A stretch of DNA of 64,000 nucleotides from assembly GCA_963700425.1 (NCBI GenBank), contig CAVOXO010000003.1:186001-250000 (forward strand), given 5' to 3'. Positions within the stretch are counted from its first letter, which is position 1. Each line of letters opens with the position of its first letter. Both the position numbers and the translations under genes were made by a program. This DNA comes from CAVOXO01 sp963700425. GTDB lineage: Bacteria > Actinomycetota > Acidimicrobiia > Acidimicrobiales > Microtrichaceae. The notes under the pieces were generated by a model. The model was given only the letters and a program-made list of their open reading frames with translations, was not told where the DNA came from and searched no databases. This document shows positions 45,819 to 55,178 of this stretch, one piece after another.

Positions 45819-46763
45819 TCAGTCGCCGCGCACGTATCGGGTGGCGAGGGCGTCGATGATCTCACCGAACTGCTCGACGCACTCCTCGATGACCTCCGAA
45901 ACGGGGCGGACCGAGTCGATGCGCCCCTGCACCTGGCCGCTCAAGGCGATGGCCGCCTCCATGTCGCCACCGAAATAGAGGGCCCGGGGGTCGCCGAAGC
46001 TGCCGAACACGTTGTCGGGATCGAACTGCAGGCTGGTCGATCGCTCGGTCCTGAGCGCTCGAAGCGCAGGAGAGTGACGCTGGTTGAGAAACACGGTGTC
46101 GGTCTCGGCCCCCTCCACGATGCGCTGCTTCCAGTTGTCGTGAACCGGGCTCTCCGCGGCCGAGACCATCCGGGTGCCCATCTGGATTCCCTCGGCGCCG
46201 AGAGCGAACGCCGCGGCCATCGTGGCGCCGTCCACCATCCCTCCGGCCGCCACGATGGGAACGTCGACCTTCGAGGCGATCAGCGGGAGCAGGACCATCG
46301 ACGCGACAGGATCGGGGTTCTTGAATCCGCCGCCCTCCCCGCCCTCGACGACCAGACCGTCGACCCCCGCGTCGACCGCCTTGAGCGCCCCACGAAGTGT
46401 CGGCACGACGTGGAAGACGGTGAGGCCTGCCTCTTTGAGCCGCGCCGTGTAGGTCATCGGGTTCCCGGCCGACGTGGTGACGAAGCGAATTCCCTGATCG
46501 ATGACGAATTCGACGATGTCGGGGTCGGTGACGAATGCCTGGGCGATGTTGACCCCGAAGGGTCTGTCGGTGAGGTCGGCCATGGCACGAATCTCGTCCC
46601 TGATGGCCTCGAGCTCGCCCGACGACGTCTCGATGATCCCCATGCCGCCGGCATTCGACACGGCGGACGCCAGGCGAGAGCGGGCGATCCATCCCATCGG
46701 AGCCTGGACGATCGGATACTTCACGCCGAGGGCCGCGGTGATGCGGTTGTCGAACACGGTCAC
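45819..46763 (-). CDS. Nitronate monooxygenase (2-nitropropane dioxygenase) family protein
   Basis: A 314-residue TIM-barrel flavoprotein. VKYPIVQAPMGWIARSRLASAVSNAGG marks the N-terminal FMN-binding segment (described by motif QAPMG...SNAGG), followed by FGVNIAQAF, DGLVVEGGEGGGF (phosphate-binding), VPIVAAGGMVDGATMAAAFALGAEGIQMGTR in motif order GGMVDG...GAEGIQMGTR. The family oxidises alkyl nitronates or acts as an FMN-dependent dehydrogenase/enoyl reductase; the specific substrate is unknown. The final part ends GEIIDALATRY. It is intact, single, and divergent from the GH5 gene with a 97-base gap. ATG 46763 is the natural start. Confidence 0.88.
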   Translation of the reverse strand: MTVFDNRITAALGVKYPIVQAPMGWIARSRLASAVSNAGGMGIIETSSGELEAIRDEIRAMADLTDRPFGVNIAQAFVTDPDIVEFVIDQGIRFVTTSAGNPMTYTARLKEAGLTVFHVVPTLRGALKAVDAGVDGLVVEGGEGGGFKNPDPVASMVLLPLIASKVDVPIVAAGGMVDGATMAAAFALGAEGIQMGTRMVSAAESPVHDNWKQRIVEGAETDTVFLNQRHSPALRALRTERSTSLQFDPDNVFGSFGDPRALYFGGDMEAAIALSGQVQGRIDSVRPVSEVIEECVEQFGEIIDALATRYVRGD

Positions 46764-46860
46764 GGGCCGACGCTACACATCGGCGACACGCCCCGTTCTG
46801 CCGAGCCGGCGTCGCGGGCACGGGACGCCGGCCCACCCGAGGACGTGGCACTCTGAGGCC

Positions 46861-48453
46861 GTGGCAGATCGTTGTGTTCGCCTTGTCCCGGTCGCGGTCG
46901 CGCTCCTCGTGGTTGTCACCGGGGCGGGGTGTTCGTCGGGGCCCGACGACGGCGGGACGGCCACGCCGACGGTGATCGACGGCGTCGCCGACGCTCCGGT
47001 CGCCCCCCGCCATGCCGGCGACGTCGTGGACCTGCGGCCGCTGTCGGTCGACGACGGCCGTATCGTCGACGACCTCGGCCGGAGTGTTCTCCTCCGAGGC
47101 GCCAACGTCAACGCGCTGGGCGACTACCACCAGGGCGACCCCGACATCGAACCGACCGCCCCCGTCACCGGCGGCGACTGGGATGCCATGGCTGCCCACG
47201 GGTTCTCGGTGGTCCGACTCATCGTGTCGTGGTCGGCTCTCGAGCCGACCCGCGGCGAGGTCGACCGCGGGTACCTCGCCGAGGTGCGGTCGGCAATAGA
47301 GGCGGCCAACGAGCGCGGCGTCTACGTGGTCGTGGACATGCACCAGGACGCATGGGGGAAGTTCGTCGCCACCCCCGACGGCGTCGAATGCCCGGCGGGG
47401 ACAGAGCCAGCCATCGGTTGGGACGGCGCTCCCGAATGGGCCACGCTGACCGGAGGCGAGTCGACCTGTCGACCCGGTGGGCGGGAGTCCGCGCCGGCGG
47501 TGCAGACGGCGTTCCGCAACTTCTACGCCAACACCGACGGTATCCGCGACCGGCTGGTCGCGGTGTGGGGCGAGATCGCCGCCGTGTTCGCCGGCACATC
47601 GGGGGTGGCCGGCTATGAGCTGCTCAACGAACCCAACGCCGTTCAGCCCTCGGCGGAAGCGTTGGCGGGCTACAACCGGTTCGTGGCCGACTCCCTCGCA
47701 GCCATCCGAGCCGCCGAGGCGGCGTCCGGAGCCGATCCGGCGCTCGTGTTCGCCGAACCGATCGTCACCTATCCACTTCCCGACTCCCGACTCGACCCCG
47801 CCGTGGTGGCCGATCCGAACCTCGTGTTCGCCCCCCACAACTACGCGGAATCGATCGGCCCCAGGGTCCTGACCGTGGAGCAGACCTTCGACATCGACAT
47901 CGCGGGTGCCGCCGACCTCGGCGCGCCGGGGTCACCGACCGCGCTGTGGATCGGCGAGTACGGGTGGTGGAACACCCGCCCCGAGACCCTCGAGATCGCG
48001 CGCCGTTTCGCCGCGGCCGAGGACTCCGCCGCGGTGGGCGGCGCCTGGTGGCAGTGGCGTCAGACCTGTGGGGACCCCCACTCGGTGGGTGTGCCCGGCG
48101 GCCGCGCCGAGGACGACGTCGTGCATCTCGTGACGCGGGCATGTCCCGACGACGTGGACGTCGGCCCGACCGAACCGTTCCTGGCGATTCTCGGGCGCTC
48201 GTATCCTCGCGCCGCTCCGGGCCGAATCGACTCATTGGCGAGCAACCCCGACACCGGTGAACTGACGCTCGCCGCGTCGGGAGCGGAGATCGGTGCAGAG
48301 CTGGTGGTCTGGCTTCCGCACGCGGCCGACTTCCTCCAGCCCGATGAGGCCGCGACGTTCGGGCTCGACGACGTCACCCTGGTCGACGTGGAGGGTGGGC
48401 GCTTCCTCACCGCCACGACCACGGCGCCGGCCTACACGCTGACCGTCGCGTGA
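46861..48453 (+). CDS. GH5-family glycoside hydrolase lipoprotein (endoglycoceramidase-like)
   Basis: A 530-residue protein starting at GTG 46861, with a lipobox at Cys24 (VVTGAGC). The GH5 (cellulase) barrel is clear: VLLRGANVNALGDYHQ, GFSVVRLIVSWSALEP, RGVYVVVDMHQDAWGKF, VAGYELLNEPNAV with the acid/base Glu, and LWIGEYGWWNTRPET with the nucleophile Glu. The DMHQDAWGKF and GEYGWW wording resembles endo-glycoceramidases and related beta-glycosidases. A C-terminal beta domain (about 110 residues) resembles the extra domain of endoglycoceramidases. It should be lipid-anchored outside the cell and cleave beta-linked glycolipid or polysaccharide. Intact frame. Confidence 0.85.
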   Translation: MADRCVRLVPVAVALLVVVTGAGCSSGPDDGGTATPTVIDGVADAPVAPRHAGDVVDLRPLSVDDGRIVDDLGRSVLLRGANVNALGDYHQGDPDIEPTAPVTGGDWDAMAAHGFSVVRLIVSWSALEPTRGEVDRGYLAEVRSAIEAANERGVYVVVDMHQDAWGKFVATPDGVECPAGTEPAIGWDGAPEWATLTGGESTCRPGGRESAPAVQTAFRNFYANTDGIRDRLVAVWGEIAAVFAGTSGVAGYELLNEPNAVQPSAEALAGYNRFVADSLAAIRAAEAASGADPALVFAEPIVTYPLPDSRLDPAVVADPNLVFAPHNYAESIGPRVLTVEQTFDIDIAGAADLGAPGSPTALWIGEYGWWNTRPETLEIARRFAAAEDSAAVGGAWWQWRQTCGDPHSVGVPGGRAEDDVVHLVTRACPDDVDVGPTEPFLAILGRSYPRAAPGRIDSLASNPDTGELTLAASGAEIGAELVVWLPHAADFLQPDEAATFGLDDVTLVDVEGGRFLTATTTAPAYTLTVA

Positions 48454-48574
48454 CGAGGACCCACCCGGGCGCTCCACCGAGGGCGAATGCGGTTCACGGG
48501 CCGCCACTGCGGGTACCATGACGCACGTCACACCGCGCGTGCGGGCGAGTGACGCCTGAAGGGGGCATCAACAC

Positions 48575-49363
48575 ATGGGGACCGTTCAACTTCTCGCCGG
48601 GCTGCGCACGAGACGAGCGGCCGTCGCCGCCGCGGTGATCCTGGTCGCGGTGGCGTGTGCGCCTCCGACCCCTCCGTCGACGGGGACGACGACCACGACG
48701 AGTCCCACGACGACGACGTCGACCAGCACCACCACCTCCACGACAACGACGACGACAACGACGACGACAACGTCGACCTCGACGACGACGACCACCACCA
48801 CCACCCCTCCCGGTCCGGCCATCACCTACACCGAAGTGAACCTCGCCTGCCGGGCGACGTTCCTCTTCATCACCCAGGACACGACCATGACGGTGGGGCT
48901 GACAACCATTGCACCGTCGAGCGTCGCCTCGGGCAGCGGGTTCGCCATCTCGATCACCGCCGATCCGATTCCCGTTCCCACGTCGGGGGGCGGACAGACC
49001 ATCAACTACCTCTCCAATCTCATCGCCCGCTTCAAGATCCCCGCCGGCTCCACCTATCAGTCGGCCACGATCGTCGGAGGTAGCAACCTCGGCTCGGGAA
49101 CGCCGACGATCACGACGTCGGGCGGAAACGTGGTGCTGACAGTCCCGGGGCGGTTGAACGGCGGAACGACGGCGACACTGCCGACCGTCACCGCGAACTT
49201 CACCGCCAGCGGGGCCCCCGGCTCGACCATCGTGACCAACCTGGGTGGTAGCAGCTACGGCAATCCGGGGTTCAGCTTCAACGCCAACACCGGCCTCGGC
49301 AACGTGCAGACGAACTGCTACGCCAACCCCAACCCGGGGCTCAGCACGACCAACGTCACCTGA
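48575..49363 (+). CDS. Poly-Thr-linker lipoprotein with C-terminal beta domain
   Basis: A 262-residue lipoprotein: signal with lipobox at Cys28 (VAVAC), linker of Thr with a few Ser/Pro at residues 36-77, and a C-terminal domain of about 185 residues (ITYTEVNLACRATFLF, SGSGFAISITADPIPVP, INYLSNLIARFKIPAGS, TITTSGGNVVLTVPGRL, TNCYANPNPG). The beta-rich repeat-free domain is not one I can name; actinobacterial proteins of this pattern are often labelled dehydratase or cyclase without evidence. AAGGGGG precedes the ATG. A 23-bp tandem duplication that copies the stop codon lies at its 3' end. Same layout as the gene at 26675-27370. Confidence 0.72.
   Translation: MGTVQLLAGLRTRRAAVAAAVILVAVACAPPTPPSTGTTTTTSPTTTTSTSTTTSTTTTTTTTTTTSTSTTTTTTTTPPGPAITYTEVNLACRATFLFITQDTTMTVGLTTIAPSSVASGSGFAISITADPIPVPTSGGGQTINYLSNLIARFKIPAGSTYQSATIVGGSNLGSGTPTITTSGGNVVLTVPGRLNGGTTATLPTVTANFTASGAPGSTIVTNLGGSSYGNPGFSFNANTGLGNVQTNCYANPNPGLSTTNVT
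48680..48805 (+). repeat. ACG/ACC threonine-codon microsatellite
   Basis: Forty-two codons of the lipoprotein at 48575, mostly ACG and ACC with interspersed Ser codons. A second example of the same kind of low-complexity linker as at 26903-26995. Confidence 0.9.
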
Positions 49364-49390
49364 AACCCACGACCAACGTCACCTGAAACC
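49345..49390 (+). repeat. Perfect 23-bp tandem duplication across a stop codon
   Basis: The unit CACGACCAACGTCACCTGAAACC occurs at 49345-49367 and again immediately at 49368-49390 without mismatch. The first copy holds the last codons and TGA of the upstream lipoprotein gene; the second copy lies in the gap before the convergent P450 gene. Confidence 0.95.
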
Positions 49391-49413
49391 GCGGTCCGCC
49401 CCTGGGTCGCCGG

Positions 49414-50664
49414 TCAGGCCGTGATCGTCGCCGACACCGGCAGGCGATTCAGTCCGCGGATCACCATCCGCGTGCTCCATTCGGGTTCGCCGGCGAGCTC
49501 CAGATCGCCGAAGCGCCGGAGAATCGCTGCGAACGCCACCTCGGCCTGAAGGCGGGCGAGGTGGGTGCCCAGACAGGCATGGACGCCGGCCCCGAACTGG
49601 AGGTGGTGCCCCGCGTCGGCACGATCGACGACGACCCGGTCCGCGTCGGGTCCCCACTCCTCGGGGTCGCGGTTCGCCGAACCGGGGCTGGCGTAGATGA
49701 CCTCGCCGGCGCCGATGGTGACGTCGCGGAACGGCAGGGGTTCGGTGGCGACGCGACGAACGAACTGGTTCGGGCCGTCATAGCGGAGCAGTTCGGAGAT
49801 GCCGTTGCGCAACAGCTCGGGCTCCGATCGCAGCCGCTCGAACTGGGGCCGGTCGCGTAGCAGCGCGAGCGTGCCGTTGCCCAACAGGCCCGCGGTCGGC
49901 TCGTGCCCGGCCACGTACAGCGTCAACAGCTGGGCCATGAGATCCTCGTGGTCGAGGCGGTCGCCGTCCACCTCGGCGTGCACCAGCGACGACATGACGT
50001 CGTCGCCGGGGTTCTGTCGCTTGGCCTCTGCCTGGTCCTCGAGATAGTCGTACATCTCGTCGACCCCTTCGACGCACCGCGCCCGTTCATCCTCGTCCAT
50101 CACCGGGTCGAGCGAGCGGGTCACGCACTGGGTCCAGTAGCGGAACCTGGGGTGGTCCTCGTCGGGGACACCGAGCATCTCGCAGAAGATCTCGACGGGG
50201 AGCGGATAGGCGAAGTCCTCGATCAGGTCGAACGTGGCGTCGGGTCCACGCTCGGCACGCAGGGCGTCGATGGTGCGCCCGACCCTCTCGACGATCTGGT
50301 CGCGGAGGGTCTCGACCTCGCGCGGACGGAACGGCTTGAGGATCAGCTTGCGGAGAACGGCGTGGTCGGGATCGTCCAACAGGACGAGGGTCCGACCTCC
50401 CCGCGCCTGCTCGTCGCGCCGGGCGATCTCCTCGATCGTCAAGGGTGTGGGTATGGCGTTGTCGATGTTGGACGACACCGTCGGATCGCGGAGGATGGAG
50501 TTCACGTCCTCGAACCGGGTCACCACCCATCCGTGCAGCAGCTCGGACCGGTGGACCGGGTCCTCCGCCCGCAGCCTGGCGTACTGCTCGTAGGGCGATT
50601 CGACGAAACCGTCCTCGAGGGGGTTGAAGATCACGGGGCCGTCATCTGCGAGAGGCAGGGTCAC
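49414..50664 (-). CDS. Cytochrome P450
   Basis: A 416-residue soluble bacterial P450. The I-helix oxygen-binding motif LYVAGHEPTAGLL, the ExxR motif in ISELLRYDGP and the heme loop LQFGAGVHACLGTHLAR with the axial Cys are all present. It needs a ferredoxin and reductase, neither of which is in the window. The AGHEPT form, where Glu stands for the usual acidic residue, occurs in several steroid- and terpene-type P450s. Substrate unknown. ATG 50664 gives normal length. The amidohydrolase lies 36 bases upstream on the same strand, so both are probably co-transcribed and may belong to one catabolic pathway. Confidence 0.92.
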   Translation of the reverse strand: MTLPLADDGPVIFNPLEDGFVESPYEQYARLRAEDPVHRSELLHGWVVTRFEDVNSILRDPTVSSNIDNAIPTPLTIEEIARRDEQARGGRTLVLLDDPDHAVLRKLILKPFRPREVETLRDQIVERVGRTIDALRAERGPDATFDLIEDFAYPLPVEIFCEMLGVPDEDHPRFRYWTQCVTRSLDPVMDEDERARCVEGVDEMYDYLEDQAEAKRQNPGDDVMSSLVHAEVDGDRLDHEDLMAQLLTLYVAGHEPTAGLLGNGTLALLRDRPQFERLRSEPELLRNGISELLRYDGPNQFVRRVATEPLPFRDVTIGAGEVIYASPGSANRDPEEWGPDADRVVVDRADAGHHLQFGAGVHACLGTHLARLQAEVAFAAILRRFGDLELAGEPEWSTRMVIRGLNRLPVSATITA

Positions 50665-50700
50665 GTCGGCTCCTTCCCGCCGGTGTCACGACTCGGCCGG

Positions 50701-51945
50701 TCATCCGGCCATCATCTTTCCGGCGGCGAACGCCGGGCACCGCAGGCTCTCGTCGGCGATGTCCTCGACGGGGAGCGGCACCGCCACGGCGGCCGGTGAC
50801 GGCCCCACCCCTGCGGCGAACACGCTCAGGTGATCGAGGTCGAAGCCGTAGACGCGGGCGGCGTTGCCGCCGACCATGGCCCGAACCTCGTCGGTGGGCA
50901 CGTCGGAGAAGGCCAGGCGAAGGTGATCGTGGGAGAAGGGCCAGCATCCTTCGAGGTGCGGGAAGTCGCTTCCCCACATGATCCGCTCGACGCCCACCTG
51001 GCTGCGGCAGGCCACCTCGTGACGGCGGATGAAGCTCGACCCGAGCTGACATTGCCGCGCCCAGTACTCGGACGGAGAGAGTGACAGCGTGCCCATCCCC
51101 GCTCCGAACATCGACTCCTGGGAACCCGCGGCGCCACCCGCTCCGGCGAGACGGCCGTGGTAGTAGTCGAGGCGGGTCAGCTCCTCGGGCACCCACGCCG
51201 TGCCCTGCTCGGTGAAGACGAACTGAAGGCGGGGGTGACGTTCCATCACCCCCGAGAAGATCAGGTGCCACAGCGCCCGGTGGGCCCACCAGGTGACTTC
51301 GAGCAGGAACATGGCGGGCGCCGCGGGGTAGTCGCCGTAATCGGGCGCTGCGCTGCCGCTGTGGTGGTTGACCGGAACGCCGAGTTCCTCGCACACCGAC
51401 CAGATGGGCTCGTAGTCGGGGGCATAGAGAGGAGGGACGTCCGACCCGGGAGGAGCCCCCGGCAGCAGGACGCCCCCGGTGAGGCCGTTGTCGACGGCCC
51501 AACGGATCTCGGCGACGGACCCTTCCACGTCGTGCAACATGATCTGGAACACACCGGCCCTCCGCCCCGGGGTCTCCGAGCAGAAGTCGGCCAACCACCG
51601 GTTGTGGGCCCGCAGACCCGCCCACCGCCGTTCGACGTCCCCCGCGGAGGCACCTGGTGCCTGATTGAGGAGGGAGACCCTCGGGAAGAACGGCGGGATC
51701 GTGTTGGGGAAGAGGACCTCGGCCACGACACCGTCGGCCTCCATCTCGGCGATGCGTCGCGCCGAGTCCCAGTTGCGGGCCGCGTCGGGCCCCGTGACGT
51801 CGTCGTAGGGGTTGTCGAACGTTGCGGCCCAACGGTCGAAGTCATCGTGATACCGCTGTTCGAGGTACGGCCGATAGTCGGCGATGTTCGCGCCACCGTG
51901 ACAGTCGGCGGAGATCACGACCAGGTTGTCGTCGTCGTTGCCCAT
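50701..51945 (-). CDS. Amidohydrolase-2 family metal-dependent hydrolase
   Basis: A 414-residue TIM-barrel hydrolase. Metal-binding marks are VVISADCHGG near residue 10 (DxH-like), PVNHHSGSAAPDYG in the middle, FVFTEQGTAWVPEEL and MWGSDFPHLEG near residue 320 with the conserved Asp. Family members include gamma-resorcylate and ACMSD-type decarboxylases and TIM-barrel hydrolases of aromatic degradation. Start is ATG 51945 with AGAGGGG five bases upstream; GTG 51951 would leave no spacing. Next to a P450 it may serve in breakdown of an aromatic or steroid-like compound; that is inference. Confidence 0.87.
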   Translation of the reverse strand: MGNDDDNLVVISADCHGGANIADYRPYLEQRYHDDFDRWAATFDNPYDDVTGPDAARNWDSARRIAEMEADGVVAEVLFPNTIPPFFPRVSLLNQAPGASAGDVERRWAGLRAHNRWLADFCSETPGRRAGVFQIMLHDVEGSVAEIRWAVDNGLTGGVLLPGAPPGSDVPPLYAPDYEPIWSVCEELGVPVNHHSGSAAPDYGDYPAAPAMFLLEVTWWAHRALWHLIFSGVMERHPRLQFVFTEQGTAWVPEELTRLDYYHGRLAGAGGAAGSQESMFGAGMGTLSLSPSEYWARQCQLGSSFIRRHEVACRSQVGVERIMWGSDFPHLEGCWPFSHDHLRLAFSDVPTDEVRAMVGGNAARVYGFDLDHLSVFAAGVGPSPAAVAVPLPVEDIADESLRCPAFAAGKMMAG

Positions 51946-52090
51946 GGACACCCCTCTGTCGGCCCACCCGATGTGTTATCACCTCTGCCCGACCGTGGGG
52001 ACCACATCACCCATCGTCCGTTGCGCCGAACACGTTCGGGTGCGAGGCTCAACTCGAGGCCTTGTGGCTTCGCGTACAAGGGGGAATGAC

Positions 52091-52522
52091 ATGAACGGCT
52101 TCATCAAGAGAGTCCCGGTCCTGACGGCGGGGGTCCTTCTTCTCGCCGGCGCCGGCTGTGGTAGCGACGACGAGACCAGTGGCAGCGACTCGGTCGACGT
52201 CACGCTCGAGGAATGGGAGGTCGGAGTGTCGGAGTCCAGCGTCCCTGCGGGCTCGGTCACCCTCAACGCGTCGAACGCCGGGACGCTCGAGCATGAACTC
52301 CTCATCGTCCGCAGCGACGATCCGCCAGGTGATCTGCCGGTCGTCGACAATCGCGTTCCCGAGGACGATCCCGCCGTCGACATCGTCGACGAGATCGCCG
52401 AGTTCGAGCCGGGCACCGAGTCGTCAGGGACCTTCGACCTCGAGGCGGGCTCGTACATTCTGATGTGCAACATCGCCACTCACTACGAGCAGGGGATGTA
52501 CACCGAGTTCACCGTGACCTGA
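52091..52522 (+). CDS. Cupredoxin-like (plastocyanin-fold) lipoprotein
   Basis: A 143-residue lipoprotein with lipobox at Cys23 (LAGAGC). The mature part is a small beta-sandwich with likely type-1 copper ligands in order: His68 (GTLEHELLIV), Cys126 and His131 (ILMCNIATHYEQGM) and Met136, i.e. the His-Cys-His-Met set. It could be a one-electron carrier on the outer face of the membrane. AAGGGGG lies before the ATG. No copper oxidase or copper exporter is adjacent. The upstream 145 bases separate it from the divergent amidohydrolase. Confidence 0.82.
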   Translation: MNGFIKRVPVLTAGVLLLAGAGCGSDDETSGSDSVDVTLEEWEVGVSESSVPAGSVTLNASNAGTLEHELLIVRSDDPPGDLPVVDNRVPEDDPAVDIVDEIAEFEPGTESSGTFDLEAGSYILMCNIATHYEQGMYTEFTVT

Positions 52523-52580
52523 CCTCGTCGGTTGGCGACGTCGGGGCGGCGCCCCCGGCCGGACGGGTGAGAATGGCCCG

Positions 52581-55143
52581 ATGACGATCGACGTTCCGCC
52601 GACAGGGTTGCCCATCGAGGACGTCGTGGGCGAGGTCCGCGACGCCATGGCCGACTCGCGGCTCGCCGTCGTCAGAGCCGAACCCGGCGCCGGCAAGTCG
52701 ACGGTCCTCCCGCTCCGTCTCCTCGACGAAGCCTGGCTGACGGAACGGCGGATCGTGATGCTGCAACCTCGTCGGGTCGCCGCCCGGGCCACCGCGGCGC
52801 GGATGGCGTCGCTGTTGGGCGAGGACGTGGGTCAGACGGTCGGGTACCGGGTGCGCGGCGATCGTCGGGTCGGTCGGACAACCCGACTCGAGGTCGTGAC
52901 GGAGGGGATGCTGACGCGTCGGCTCCAGAATGATCCAGAGCTCGGCGACGTGGGCCTCGTGATCTTCGACGAGGTGCACGAGCGGAATCTCCAGACCGAC
53001 CTGGCGCTCGCTCTCACCCTCGACGTGCGCCGGGGGCTCCGACCCGATCTCGGCGTCCTGGCCATGTCGGCCACCATCGACGTCGCCCGCCTGTGCGAGC
53101 TCCTGGCCGTCGACGGCCGACCGGTCACGATCATCGAGGCGAAGGGCCGTTCGTTCCCCGTCGAGGTCCGGTGGCGGCCGGCCGTTCCCGACGCGAGGAG
53201 GCCCGCGCGGCGTGGACGAGACGAGGCGGCCGCGGTGGCGGGGGTCGTGCGCGAGGCGCTGTCGAGCTCCTCGGGTGACGTCCTGGTGTTCCTGGCGGGA
53301 GCGGGGGAGATACGCCGAGTGCAACGCGAGCTCACGTCGACCCCGCTCGGCGACGTCGACGTGCGTCCCCTGTTCGGAGGTCTGAGCGGGGCGGATCAGG
53401 ACGCGGCGCTGCGCCCGTCGCCGACGGGTCGGCGGCGCGTCGTGGTGTCGACCGACATCGCGGAGACGAGCCTCACGGTGCCCGGAGTGACCGCCGTGGT
53501 CGACGCAGGGCTGTGCCGACGCCCGCACTTCGACACCCGCAGCGGACTCACCCGGCTGGAGACCAGAAGGACGTCGAGGGCATCGGCCGACCAACGCGCC
53601 GGTCGCGCCGGTCGCGTCGAGCCGGGCGTCGCCTACCGGATGTGGGACGAACGTGAGCACAGTCGGCGCGACCTGTTCGGGCGACCCGAGATCCTCGCCG
53701 TCGATCTCGCGGGCCTGGCTCTGGAGCTCGCGGTGTGGGGTGCGACTCCCGAGGGTCTGTCCTTCCTCGATACCCCACCGGAAGGCCGGTACTCCGAGGC
53801 GACCGACCTTCTGGGCACCCTCGGTGCGATCGATCGTCACGGTCGACCGACCCCTGCCGGTCGCGCCATGGCGGAGCTTCCCCTGCACCCGCGCCTGGCC
53901 CACATGGTCGTGGCCTGTGCCTCGACCTCCGATGCGTGGCTGGCCTGCGCGATCGCCTCACTGTTGGCGGAGCGCGATGTTCTGAGCGGGCCTCCCGATT
54001 CGGTCCCCGCAGATCTGGCCGAACGGGTTCGACTCGTGACCGGCGACGCGCCTCGGCAGACGCGGCAGCGACGATCGGGGGGTCGCGGCCGTGCTCCGCA
54101 ACGCCCGCGACCTCGCCCGCCGGATCGGTGTCAGGCCTGCGGTAGTGGAGCTCTCGGCGTGCGGTGTGGTTCTCGGCATGGCCTATCCGGACCGGATCGC
54201 CCAGGCCAGAGGCGGCGGCCGGTTCCGGCTGCGGAGCGGCCGCGGTGCCACGTTGAGCCGCGGTGACGCGCTCCACGCCGAGGAGTTCCTCGTCGTGGCC
54301 GAACTCAGCAGCGCCCCCGGAGCGACATCGTCGGGATCGGGCGACGCGGGTGACGACCGGATTCGGATCGCAGCGGCTCTCGACCGCCGCGATCTGGAAC
54401 GGATCGCCGCCGCCGACATCGTCGAGGAGACCGTGCTCGAGTGGGACGGGCGTAAAGACGACCTCGTGGCGCTCACCACCCGTCGGGTGGACGCAGTGAT
54501 CCTGTCGAGCTCCGGCGCAGCTCCCGCGCCGGGTCCGGCGGTCGCCACGGCCCTGGTCGAGAAGGTCCGCACGACCGGCCTCGGCCTCGTCGGCTGGGGA
54601 CCGCGGGCACGGCTTCTGCAACGTCAGGCGGGCTTCGCCCGGGCGCATCTCGGAGATGACTGGCCCGATGTCTCCGATGCGGCGTTGATGGAGGCACTCG
54701 ACGACTGGCTCCCGCCCCTGCTGGTTGTCGCTCGTGGTCGTGCCGATCTTGCCAAGGTCGACATGGTCGCGGTCATCCGGAACCTCCTCGGTCATCGCCG
54801 GGTGGCGACGCTCGACGAGATCGCCCCACGCTCCGTCCCGGTGCCCAGTGGTCGCGACGTCCCTATCGACTACTCGACCGATCCGCCGTCGATCTCGGTC
54901 CGGGTCCAGGAGATGTTCGGCAGCGGGTCGCACCCGACTGTCGCCGCAGGAAGGGTTCCGCTGACCGTTCACCTGCTCTCGCCCGCCCAACGACCGGTTC
55001 AGGTCACCGCCGACCTGCCGGGGTTCTGGTCGGGTTCGTGGGCCGAGGTGCGCAAGGACATGGCGGGTCGCTATCCGAAGCACGACTGGCCGGCCGATCC
55101 GGCGAGCGCCGAACCGTCGACGAGAGCCCGTCGAGGCCGGTGA
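52581..55143 (+). CDS. hrpB: ATP-dependent helicase HrpB (one frameshift)
   Basis: About 854 residues, in the usual range for HrpB. Motifs in order: AEPGAGKSTVLPLRLL (Walker A, residue about 35), LQPRRVAARATAARMA, VGYRVRGDRR, TEGMLTRRLQ, VIFDEVHERNLQTDLAL (DEVH box), AMSATIDVARL, VVVSTDIAETSLTVPGV and ASADQRAGRAGRVEPG; the C-terminal HrpB domain ends LLSPAQRPVQVTADLPGFW...YPKHDWPADP. The frame changes within a run of six G at 54077-54082; removing one G rejoins the two halves. HrpB is a DEAH-box-like RNA helicase of unclear role in most bacteria. It starts 58 bases after the cupredoxin gene. Confidence 0.9.
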
Positions 55144-55178
55144 CGGGTGCGCAGGTGTGGCCTAGGGTCACGGGGCAC

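Noticed and set aside
52027..52038. CGAAC-AC-GTTCG as a LexA/SOS box near the cupredoxin gene
   Set aside because: The mycobacterial SOS box needs four bases between half-sites; here there are two.
52509..55083. Two long minus-strand frames opposite hrpB
   Set aside because: They share no recognisable motif, while the plus strand carries all HrpB motifs.
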